Below are positions 13,201 through 22,818 of a stretch of 64,000 nucleotides of DNA, piece by piece (positions within the stretch are counted from its first letter, which is position 1; each line of letters starts with the position of its first letter). The stretch spans positions 35,682,563-35,746,562 of the forward strand of contig CM060181.1 of assembly GCA_030549775.1 (NCBI GenBank). The letters run 5' to 3'. The DNA is from Tamarix chinensis. Its lineage: Eukaryota; Streptophyta; Magnoliopsida; Caryophyllales; Tamaricaceae. The translations under genes and the position numbers were made by a program. The notes under the pieces were generated by a model, which saw nothing but the letters and a program-made list of their open reading frames with translations, made no database searches and had not been told where the DNA came from.

Positions 13201-14391
13201 GTCTACGAATAAGATGGTCTTTAATAATCATAATATTTGCGTCAGGTGGATGTTAATGACAATCAAGATGAGAGTTGGTTTCTGGATAAAGTACAGTAGA
13301 AAAGAATTTCCCTGTAGAATTGAAGAGAGTTCATAATGTGCAAGTATTTTTAAAGTAGACGTGTTTTTTCTACCTTATCTGTATTGTCGGTGCTGAGTTT
13401 CTTGTGTCTAAGGTATTATCTGTACTGCTTGAATCTTTGTTATGCAACTAAAAAAAAAGAACAAAGGCTACCACCTTGACTAATTCATTTCACTATCTCC
13501 GATCTGGGTTGCTGATGTGAGCGGTCTGTCCGTCTTCCTATGCCCTTCGAGTTGAGCACATATTCAGTTTTCGATGACCCTTAAGCTTCTCTCTACTTTT
13601 AGAAGTATGGCCCAATGTTAGATAAAAAATTCGGATTTAAACTCGTTCGTATCATCGTTGGCACGGTCCCAACAACCGCTACTTGGTCCTCCACTTTTAG
13701 TGTACAGTTTTACACAGCCTCTTGTCTGTCCTCCCTTCAATCATAGCTACAAAACCAGTACTATTTGAATGTAGCACCGACGTGGATCCTTGCTGTGCAT
13801 AAAATGGTCCATGTGCATAGTACGCCTCAACCACGTAGTTGGTAAGCAAGCCGTGAACACATGCATGTCTCACGCATGAGGCCATTGACTACCTCCTAAC
13901 ACACTTTCCTTTTGTCTCAATCAACATCTCATCGTTAAATGTCATATTGTCATGTGTGTGTCATTCATTCTGCTAAATATTACTGAAACTGAGCAAACCC
14001 ATCTAACCTTGTTTGCAGTCCAACACAACTGAACGCTGGTACAGGAACACCGGCAGGAGCAATCAATTCAGTCTCACCAAGCAAAAACTGTTACGGCGAG
14101 ACGACGCCGACGGCGGGGATGGCATACCCAGCGGACGGATACCGAACGGAATACGGCGGACAAATGAAAGCAATTGATTCGGTACTAAGAGACATGAAGT
14201 ACCCGCCGCCGTATCTATTAGACATAACTATGCTATCTGCTATGAGGAAAGACGCACATCCTTCGGTTTATAGTAGTGATTTAACACCTTCACAGAGATC
14301 TAACCCTTCTGCTGCTGACTGTAGTCATTGGTGCGTTCCTGGCTTGCCCGATACCTGGAATCAGCTGCTTTATACCGCTTTATTCTTCTAG
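5677..14391 (+). CDS. Trichome birefringence-like (TBL/PMR5 family) polysaccharide O-acetyltransferase, 5 exons
   Basis: Exons are 5677-6092, 6269-6443, 8883-9061, 9225-9383 and 14019-14391. All introns are GT-AG, the phases join without a break, and the product is 433 aa, normal for the family. Residues 32-48 are a hydrophobic signal anchor behind a Ser-rich N-terminus, as in Golgi type II proteins. The PMR5N region starts near residue 85 ([11 protein letters not shown]) and has Cys at 85, 106, 115 and 135. The GDS esterase motif is at 158-160 ([14 protein letters not shown]) and the C-terminal DxxH motif is [15 protein letters not shown] (D410, H413). Family members transfer acetyl groups to xylan, mannan or pectin in the Golgi. 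The start at 5677 was chosen because it gives a compact anchor; the frame is open upstream to 5437 but that part looks like 5' UTR. Introns 2 and 4 are enlarged by a hAT miniature element and a LINE. The exact TBL subgroup and substrate are not resolved. Confidence 0.93.
7238..7263. repeat. (AT)n microsatellite in TBL intron 2
   Basis: About 13 AT units. Confidence 0.9.
7652..8448. mobile_element. hAT-type miniature element, copy 2, in TBL intron 2
   Basis: Its ends TAGGGGTGTGCAA and TTGCACAGCCCTA form imperfect TIRs, flanked by a perfect 8-base duplication gtcacagc at 7644-7651 and 8449-8456. Both ends are packed with the palindromic words CGGATATCCG and GGATATCC; the middle is AT-rich. It is 797 bp with no transposase. 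The perfect duplication and intact TIR make it the best-preserved copy. Open frames reading through it are repeat translation. Confidence 0.93.
8685..8695 (+). repeat. Homopolymeric G run in TBL intron 2
   Basis: Eleven consecutive G after a T-rich stretch; slippage-prone. Confidence 0.9.
9384..10680 (+). other. TBL intron 4, part before the LINE
   Basis: Starts with the donor GTAAGG at 9384. No second gene, repeat border or coding signal was seen in this 1.3 kb. Confidence 0.6.
10681..13451 (+). mobile_element. 5'-truncated, inactivated LINE in TBL intron 4
   Basis: The element has a short A tail near 13449-13457 and is flanked by near-identical sequence, aaaaagaacaaagct ending at 10680 and aaaaagaacaaaggct after the tail, consistent with target-primed insertion. 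RT pieces run from about 11040 ([17 protein letters not shown]) through [29 protein letters not shown] and [12 protein letters not shown] (the FADD-box region). A zinc-finger-like RVT module follows at 12881-13170 ([21 protein letters not shown]). The endonuclease domain is missing and the frame is broken by stops at about 11272, 11447, 11528, 12164 and 12416. It lies in the same orientation as the host gene. Confidence 0.93.
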
Positions 14392-14910
14392 CTCAGCTAG
14401 CTACACAGTTTCCATTTACTTTTTTTTTTATCCCCATCATTGGTTAGATTAATTTCTTTCTAATTGCGGGCAGAGCGATGCTTGAAGAATCATGTAGTTA
14501 GGTTTGTTCATAGGGTACGTGCAGAAGTTTGCATCACTCCCTTCTCTAGCTAGCTAGCTAGCTTGCAAGTACAAGGCCTGGTCGGATAAGATCAAAGAAA
14601 ATACTTATATTATTACTCATTTAATTTATTTCTTCTTATTCTCCACGGAAGAAATATTTAAATTAAATACACAATGTACCATGATCAATATAAATAATCA
14701 CACAGCTTATACATATATATATATATAACAATATTTATGACGTACACGGAATTACTACTCCATTACATCACGGTCGTACATGCATACATAGGACCTTCAA
14801 TTACACGAAGTCTTAGTTAATAACCCACCTACCCCACGTGAGTCTTCAAATCTACTTCTTGTTCTAGCTACAACAAGCCAACAACTACCATATACAGAGT
14901 ATATTTAGTA
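14392..14910. other. Convergent gene spacer (3' ends of TBL and asparagine synthetase)
   Basis: About 520 bases hold both 3' UTRs. An AATAAA-like word on the minus strand near 14627 could serve the asparagine synthetase transcript. A short AT microsatellite lies near 14713-14727. Confidence 0.5.
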
Positions 14911-17120
14911 TTAGCTAGTAATAGCGAGTTCAGGGCGGTTCCCCTCCATCATCCTGGGCACATCTTTCTCAATACTCGGGGCATTTTTTGACAAGACGGG
15001 TACTGCAGCACTGCCAGCGGCAGCGGCATTCTCGTCATAACACGAGTTGTGCACGCCCAACGCGGCTCTTCCTGACGGGTCGAGGTTATTTGACCACGAA
15101 GCATCCCATTCAACCGCCTTAGCCGTGCTGCACGCTACGGTGGGCCCTCCCGGGACGGTGAGGCTGGCAGAGGTTTGTGGGAAGAACCTCTCGAACACCA
15201 TCCTGTAATAGTATGCTTCTTTTGTGGTCGGCGTGTTGTGAGGGAAGATGTGCATCGCGTTCTGCATCATTCTATCGGACACGTGCTTCTCAGCGTGGGC
15301 TTTGAGGCCGTCGATCCAGCTGTAACCAACGCCATCGCTAAACTGTTCCTTCTGTCTGTACAGGATATGCTGCGTAACCCAATGAGAAAGTCAGCCGCAT
15401 GCGTTAATCCAGCAACTACGTACTTAAATCAAAATCATGCATCCTCAGCCCCGCCAAGAAAACTGCAGGGTTGTTCAAATCCAAAAACAAACGAGTGTAT
15501 AACTATGCTGTATATGTACCTTTGGCAAATATGGGTGCTCCTCATCATCAAAAGCTCTCCTGAGAATCCACTTCTCTATGCGTCCCTGATCAGGCCTGAT
15601 CTGAAAAAAAAAAACGTATATAACCACGTCAACAACATCATCCAGCAGACCGTGTGCTCTGGTCTCCATATATACGTGTGTGTGTGTGTGTGTATTTAAT
15701 GACTTATTTTAACTAGTACCATCTTCCATTCAGGGTCGATGGACATGGCAGCATCGATGAATTCTTTGTCCAAGAAAGGGACTCGAGCCTCGAGGCCCCA
15801 AGCAGACGTAGCTTTGTTAGCCCTTAAGCAGTCATACTGATGGAGTGCTTTTATCTGCAGACTCACTCACACACAGCCTCAAAGTCATGTTAGGATCAAG
15901 CAGAAAAAACAAGTTACTTCCTACCTGTGATTACTAGCTACTCTATTACCTTGCGGCATGTTTCTTGGTGAAACTCTTCCTTGTTTGGCGCTTTATGGAA
16001 GTAAAGGTACCCACCAAAGATCTCGTCTGCTCCTTCGCCAGAAATCACCATCTTCACCCCTAACGACTTGATCTTTCTCGACATTAAAAACATGGGAGTG
16101 CTGGCCCTTATGGTGGTGACGTCATAGGTCTCGATGTGATGGATAACATCATCGATTGCATCGATGCCATCCTGTATTGATTTGATTATCAAAAATTAAG
16201 GATCGTTAATATATACGTGCATGCTACCCTACACCAATTGGCTATCTATTAAAAACAAAACCGGCCGCTAAAGGAATCGTTGACGTGCCTGAACGGTGAA
16301 ATGAAATTCATGGTGGACGGTGCCCAAGTAATCTGCAACCTCTTTAGCAGCCTTAAGATCTGGCGAGCCCTGAGAGATAGCACGCAAAAACAAAAGGAAA
16401 ATAAAGGGCCGATCGATCAATGGAGGGAAGAACACAATAGGCAGTAGGTGATAACTAATATCCACAGCAGCAGGCAATTCCAGGGAATCTTGAAAGAAAC
16501 GGTAGATCAAAAGGATCAGAAAGCTTGCCTCTAGGCCGACACAGAAGGAATGAAGCTGAGCACCCCACTGCTTGGCAGCCTTAGTGCCGGTCAAGTAACG
16601 AGCAGTTATAGAGGCAACCAAGGACGAATCCAAGCCTCCTGATAAAAGAACTCCGAAAGGAACATCAGTCATAAGCCTCTTGATTACAGCCTGCGTGCGT
16701 GTACAACATAAGAAGAAGAAGAAGAAGAAGAAGAAGAAACATGTATTAGCCATTCGGCATGTTCAGACAGCACCAGTCGATAGGATTTCACGAGCAGGCA
16801 GTCCTGTAGGGCTGCTGCAGGACATATATATTGCGAGTAGAAAAAGAAGAAAACACAGCAAACATATACTTTTTCAAAAGCACGCCTGAGAACAAGAGGA
16901 TCGTATGGAGTTGAAGGTATGGCTTCAGAGTACCATGGTTGATTATACCAACGACGAAGACCACCTGATTTGCTCGAGTAAAGGTGACCAGGTGGGAAAC
17001 ACTCGAAGTGCTCACACTCATCATTCAAGCCCTTAAGCTCCGATGAAAGCCAAATGGAGCCTGATCACCCAAAAAAAGGCAACAATAAAAAAAAAACATC
17101 AATAAAAGTGATTATGTCAC

Positions 17121-17196
<76 letters not shown>

Positions 17197-19474
17197 GAGG
17201 TTTGATGATATTATTACAACAATGTATAACATATCTTCGGGAAATATATACTTACCATCAAGTCCCCACCCGATGTAGAGGGAGGTAACTCCAATAGCAT
17301 CACGAGCAGCTATGAAACTGTTGTCTCGTGTATCCAGCAGCACAAATGAGAAGACTCCATCCAACATATCAACAAAGTTCTCACCATGTTTCTCGTACTA
17401 ATCATGTAATTAAATTAACCGCCCCGCAAATTTTCGATCACAATCAAAGCAAATCAATCAATCAATGAACGAATGAGGGAGCGTATTAAATATAAGTGAT
17501 TTTAACAACATACGCGCGGCGCGCGCGCACACTAAAAAGAAAAAAAGGTGACTTACAAGATGGGCAATAACTTCACAGTCGCTTCCGGTATGGAACTTGT
17601 GACCAGAAAGACCGTTCCTTAGCTCCTCATGGTTGTAGATCTCGCCGTTGACTGTCACAACGATGTTCTTGTTTTCGTTGTAGAGAGGCTGATCTCCAGA
17701 AGCGGGATCGATGATTGCAAGCCGTTGATGAGACAGATAAAAGCCGCCGTGTTGATACAGTCCACTCCAATCAGGGCCTCTGTGCTTCAATCTGATGTTA
17801 TGAATTTATTTGAATTAATCGCCAATTCCAGGAAGAAAAATGTCAAATCCTCGAAGGAGCTTCAACGGATATCAAATTTATCTATTACGAGAAAGCAAGA
17901 GGAAGAAGAAATAGATAATGTAGCAGTATTCATCGACTGATCTCCCATTGGCACAAACAATGCATGATGCATGGTGATTAATTAGTCAAGACAGCATTAT
18001 TTAGGTATATATATATATAGTTAGACTGTTTACTTCCCCAAAGGGATCAACGCCCATAAGGCAAGCTATGAGATGAGTCAAATATTTTAAGATTTAGATC
18101 CAGTTGATTTAACTAAAAAAAAAATGAGCGGAACTAAAATTTTTAATTAATCTAGCTTATAAAATAATGATATAAAATAAAATAAATCTGATTTTTTGAT
18201 GTTCGAATATGACTTGTTTACGAAATAAACCTAAAAGTAAGATTCGAATTTGATTCATTTAACTAAACAAACGAATTGAAATTATTTAATTTATTGTCCT
18301 AACTTACTCGTATGAAATTATTTCCTCCATTTCATAAAATTATTTTTAACTTGTATAAAATTATGAAAGAGACATATCTAAAAAAATCATTATTTTAAAA
18401 TAAAAAGTTTTATTGTGGCGCACCACGAGTATCCAATAATAGTATCTCTCAAAGGACGGAGGACAGAGGACCACCATCATCCAACCTTCTCATAAATTAA
18501 AGGCTGTCCTTGATAATAATGAAACAAAAGCTCGAAATTACTTGTTTTTTTCTTTTTTCAGGGGGCACACTGTCAACAATGATGGCGCCAACTAGCCCGG
18601 AAAGGAACGTGAGAGAGTGAGGATGGGCTAATTAGTGTTTCGGATCTCACGTCATTTTCAGATCAATGAGATCATCCAAAAAAATTATAATAATAAAAAT
18701 AATATAAAATTAATTATTAGTATTATAATAGTAAAAAAAATATTTACTATGATAATAATAATAATATTTTTATTCATAATAGTAAAAATGAGACGAAGAG
18801 ATAGGAACCTGCAGAAGAAGAAGAAGAAGAAGAAGAAGAAACTTCTTCTTGATCATTCCCAGTCCCACCCTATCTTTTTGGGAGACATTGTTTGGAAAAT
18901 GCATATGGTCAAAGTACCTTACACAAAATTAAAATAATAATAAGTAAGTAAGTAATGCCTTTACACGATAGGCACCAAATGAAACTTCGAATGGTTATCC
19001 ACTTTATTATAATAATAATAATAATAACTCCACTCAAAAATTTTTGTTTCCTGGTCCTAAGCACTTGTCAAGCTTAAAAGCGAAATTTGTACGTACCACA
19101 TCCAATTTTCCAATGCATAACGTGATTCTTTCCAAAAAATAAACAAACTGATGATTAAGGGCTTTAGTTCATTGCTGGTTTTGGTGGTGGTGGTGGGGGG
19201 TTATTACTTATTACTACTATGAGTCTAGAACAGACACTGCTTATTCCTGATAAAAACAAAAACAAGAGCATGTTCCTATTATCTAGTATTATACTATTCG
19301 GTCGTGGATCAGATGCAACAATGGAAAGATATATATTTGTTACATATTATTTATCTTAAATAGTAAACAGAATATTGGAAATGAGAGAGTTTGCCTGCGA
19401 GAGAGCTCAAGGACCCGGCTTCGTTTGTTGTGAGAATCGTCGGAGCAGCCCAGGACAGCGAGAATTCCACACAT
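14911..19474 (-). CDS. ASN: Glutamine-hydrolysing asparagine synthetase (class I plant type), 10 exons
   Basis: Exons on the minus strand are 19474-19395, 17791-17557, 17397-17256, 17060-16870, 16690-16529, 16369-16289, 16171-15950, 15854-15720, 15600-15520 and 15369-14911, giving 595 aa (plant enzymes are about 580-590). The protein opens MCGILAVLG, so Cys2 is the Ntn-glutaminase nucleophile once Met is removed. [18 protein letters not shown] and GSDCEVI line the glutamine site. SGGLDSS at 233-239 is the PP-loop of the synthetase domain, and [17 protein letters not shown] lies in the same domain. It makes asparagine and glutamate from aspartate, glutamine and ATP in the cytosol. Introns 1, 5 and 6 have GC donors; the other donors are GT. 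One oddity is GVTSLY, where relatives usually have Pro before Leu-Tyr. Exon 1 is 1.6 kb from exon 2 and was found by its conserved N-terminus. The reading frame is intact. Confidence 0.95.
16709..16739. repeat. (GAA)n repeat in asparagine synthetase intron 4
   Basis: About nine AAG/CTT units just upstream of the intron acceptor on the minus strand, where they read as a pyrimidine tract. Confidence 0.85.
17122..17193. repeat. Compound (AT)n(AG)n microsatellite in asparagine synthetase intron 3
   Basis: About 40 bases of alternating TA followed by about 30 bases of AG. Confidence 0.95.
17792..19394 (-). other. Asparagine synthetase intron 1 (GC donor)
   Basis: The exon before it ends CTCTCTCGCAG and is followed by GCAAAC; the acceptor is CATCAG at 17792. 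It is 1603 bases and AT-rich, with a (GAA)n tract at about 18809-18841. No other gene was seen inside. Confidence 0.8.
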
Positions 19475-19643
19475 TTTCTTTTCTTTTTTGTTCTCTGCCG
19501 CTTTAGCACCCCCTACTCGTGTAACGTTGTAGAAACGAAACCGAAAACACGACTGTCTTCGATGGCCGGTCGCCGCAAACGGAGCTAAATCGCTGATGGA
19601 AGTGGGTGGGGAGACGTAGAGATGTTGTTCGTCTGTCTTTTTT

Positions 19644-19651
19644 TATTTATA
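19644..19651 (-). promoter_or_regulatory. Probable TATA box of the asparagine synthetase gene
   Basis: The minus strand reads CTATAAATA here, about 170 bases upstream of the start codon at 19474. That leaves room for a 5' UTR of roughly 130-140 bases. No dark- or nitrogen-response element could be assigned with confidence. Confidence 0.5.
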
Positions 19652-20984
19652 GCCCAAATTTTTTTTTTTTTTTTTGGGTTCCCAGGCTCTCCGCCCCAGA
19701 GGCTCGTATCGTACGGGGGGGAGGGATTAGGGATAGATAGAACGAAGTAGTCAGCAAGTCCTACGTTTCACGTGGCTAATAGCCCAATGCGGCAATGCTC
19801 TTATCCTCCTCGCTTACGGAAACAAAACTGATTGGGTCCGCATTAAGTCCGGTCGCTTCCAAGAAACTCTGCAATGAATTTATACGTTGAAAATAAATTT
19901 CTATTCGACGCCCACATTTCTCTGTTTTTTAATCCTGAAACTGATAACCATTCCTGATAGCCGAACCAACGGAGGAAGTAAAGAAACAAAGGTGGCAGGT
20001 GGGTGGATAAGCTCACGGCACCAGCACGGGCACTAAGTCTCCGTTTGAATTGAGATCATAAGCGGAAACAACTGCACGAGCATTAATTGTACGAGAATTT
20101 TGTGCATAAAAGTGGTTCCAGAGTAGACCCCGGCAGCAACTTGTAGTCCCGTAAAATTTGGTTCGGATAGCTTATAGGTATATGTTAGTTTCTTTTTCGA
20201 CGCTACTAATTATCGATCGATTTTAAAATGTCCATAATGTCCGTGTCCGTAAGCTTTTATTAATCTGGTCATCCTTTTAACTTACTGTCAACCCAGCTTT
20301 TTATTTCCCTTGTGATGGTTAGTATTTGAAAATTACTTTTTTCTTTTTTTAAACTAATCATTTCTTAAGCAATATTAATTTCGATAAAGTCGCAGTACAG
20401 CAAAAAAATAAACTTTTGCTTCCTTTTTTTTCCCCTTGAAATACAATTGAAGTATTAAAATATAGATTGACATTAAATTTATCTTAACTTTAAAATTATT
20501 TTTAACTTACTGACTTGACAAGCCCTAACCGGGCCCAACCTCGCTCAATGAATGTTTAATGTGTCGTTTGAAAAGGTGTATGAATGAAGATTAAATGTGA
20601 ATTAGATAACCTATAATAAATGAAATTATATAACCTACTAACGGAATAATGGTATAAAAACTAAATTTTATTGTGCAAAATATTAACAGAAAGAAGGAAA
20701 ATATACGAAAGATCATTTAAATTTCAATGAAAAGTTAGAAGCCTAAATCCAATGTCAATAAATAATTTGTAATACTTAAATGAATTGTAAAAAAAAAATA
20801 TGCTATTTTGTATAAATGGTAATACCAGGAGTATGTATGCTTGCACCTTGATTAAAAGTCCAATAGCATATCTCATCTAAACTTATAGATTGTGTTTAGA
20901 ATGGGGGTAAAGGGACCTAAAAAATACAAGGAAAATTAGTATCCTTTTTTTCATGTTTGGTGTGGGAGGGGTATATTCTACGGG
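19652..20984. other. Upstream region of asparagine synthetase and AT-rich spacer
   Basis: 19652-20050 is moderately GC-rich and probably holds the promoter. 20050-20984 is AT-rich with phrases such as gtgtcgtttgaaaaggtg that look like ends of small DNA elements, but no paired TIR or duplication was established. No coding sequence was found. Confidence 0.45.
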
Positions 20985-22557
20985 CACTATAACAATAATC
21001 GTCTATTACGAGGATCTTTTTTTTTACAGCTAAAATTGTTGTAACAGATACATTTATTGCGACGACAGGTCATCATTGAATGAGCAATTTGGCGATCGAA
21101 AAAATTGAGACTACAATGACAATAAGGGTCCAAAAAAAACCCTGGGAAGAAACTGAATGACTTAGATGATAAGAATTAGAACAAGTTTTGGAATACTCCT
21201 GAACTAAAGGCATTAATATCATATTATATATAGATAAATTTAATATGTATTAATATTAATTAAGTGTTAATATTTCTTGATTTACAAACAAAGTTAAACA
21301 CAAAAAATAGAAGCAAGCAACAATATCCTAGTCTTCATGGCGCATCATCGATTTCTCAATTTCAATACAGTATGGTATTGTATACTTACTTTATAATTTA
21401 ATTATTTATTTATAAATTTATTCATAAAGTTATTTTTTTATTTTTTTTATTATTATAACTATAGGCCGACCCTAGCACCAAGAAATGTTTTGGTGAATTT
21501 GAGGCTTTTAGAGATATGCACTACAAGAACGGAAAATAGGTGACCGAAGATGCTGAAAGGAAATATGTAAGTTTATAATTCTCTAAAAGAATTAATTTAA
21601 TTATATTTATTGTATAATTTATTTATTATTAATTTTGACATTTCTAATAGCATAAAATGGCGGAGGCGCTATAAAGGATGATAGAGGTTGCTCAAATTCA
21701 ATCACTTAGGAACGAATGTGGGTCTAATGAGTTAATACAAAATGACAAGGCAAACATTGTAAGTAGTGTTCTTGGACAACACCATGGCCATGAGAGATCT
21801 ATTAGTAGATTATTGAAGGGTTCTTCATTAATAGCGTGCTCAGCTCTACTAGCACCCTCATCACCACTTTCTACTAGTACCAACACCAGAATTTTTACAA
21901 TTGAGAAAAAACTTCACAAGCTAATCATGATTGTTCGAAAGCATAACAAAGCAGTAAGGTATCAAAAAGAAACTATCAAGTTGTAAACTATTATAGTATA
22001 ATACCATAGACACAAACTTATGGAGGTAGGGGAGGAGGATGAGGATGAGTAGAAACTAGTTGTTTATGGTAAATAATAAAATTCTAATGACAATTTCAAA
22101 TTATGAGCAATAGTTATATTTTGAATGTTTTTATTTAATATTATCAATTAGATATTAATATTAACATGAAAATAAAATAATGCATTATTAATGGTTTCAA
22201 TTAATTAATGGTTTTAATTAATATAAATAAGCCTAATTTTAAAAAATAATATATTTTAATTTTATATGATCGTAATAAAAATGTTAAAAAAAATTGATTT
22301 TGGTTTTTAGTGACTACCACGGTCGTTGTAGTAGACCTAGAGTCATTGCAGCACACTGATAATATTTTTTTAAATTGGACATTTGGCGATGATGGGATCG
22401 TTGTAGTAGACCCAATGGTCGTCATAGTAGGTTGGTAATTTTTTCTTTCAAATTGGGAATTCAACAACAAAAGGGTCACTACAGTAGACCAAAAATGTCA
22501 TTGCAATAGAATGGGTATATTTTTTCATTTATCACCCTTTATCGACAATAGGTGTAG
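20985..22557 (+). mobile_element. Small CACTA (En/Spm)-like element
   Basis: The left end opens CACTATAACAATAATCGTC at 20985. Subterminal repeats of the type CGTTGTAGTAGACC occur near the right end (22315-22560), with related GCGACGACAGGTCATC motifs near the left end. Between them lies a broken transposase-type ORF (21463-21986). The right terminus, near 22557 (CGACAATAGGTGTAG), is degenerate, so a 3-base duplication could not be confirmed. Confidence 0.6.
21463..21986 (+). pseudogene. Transposase_24-like fragment of a CACTA element
   Basis: The text translates as DPSTKKCFGEFEAFRDMHYK, then NGK-stop-VTEDAERKY, an apparent intron (GT at 21567, AG at 21650), HKMAEAL-stop-RMIEVAQIQ, and later IVSSVLGQHHGHERS. 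The TRKDGKWV-like block, the acidic ERKYHKMAE block and the SVLG-H block follow the order of plant CACTA Transposase_24 proteins. Two in-frame stops make it inactive; the first fits TGG to TAG. No larger TNPD-type transposase is present. Confidence 0.6.
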
Positions 22558-22818
22558 AATTAATGGGTAAAACTTAAGAAAATAATCAAATAATTTCCAA
22601 AAAATGAAAACTTGGGGAAAATTGTATAATTAATATAGAAACCCACATACATAAAAATATTAGGCATAAGAATTGATATGGGGTCAAAAAGAATTTAAAT
22701 AAATAATATCGATCAAAATCACCTAGAATTGATTACCTAGGATAAGGTGCCCAATTAACCGTTGGACCACCTAGACGAGTGGTTCGTAAGTCGATCAACT
22801 AGATGACAAGCTTGGTTG

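Noticed and set aside
15175..15699. 174-codon + strand frame
   Set aside because: Antisense shadow of exons 9-10 of asparagine synthetase.
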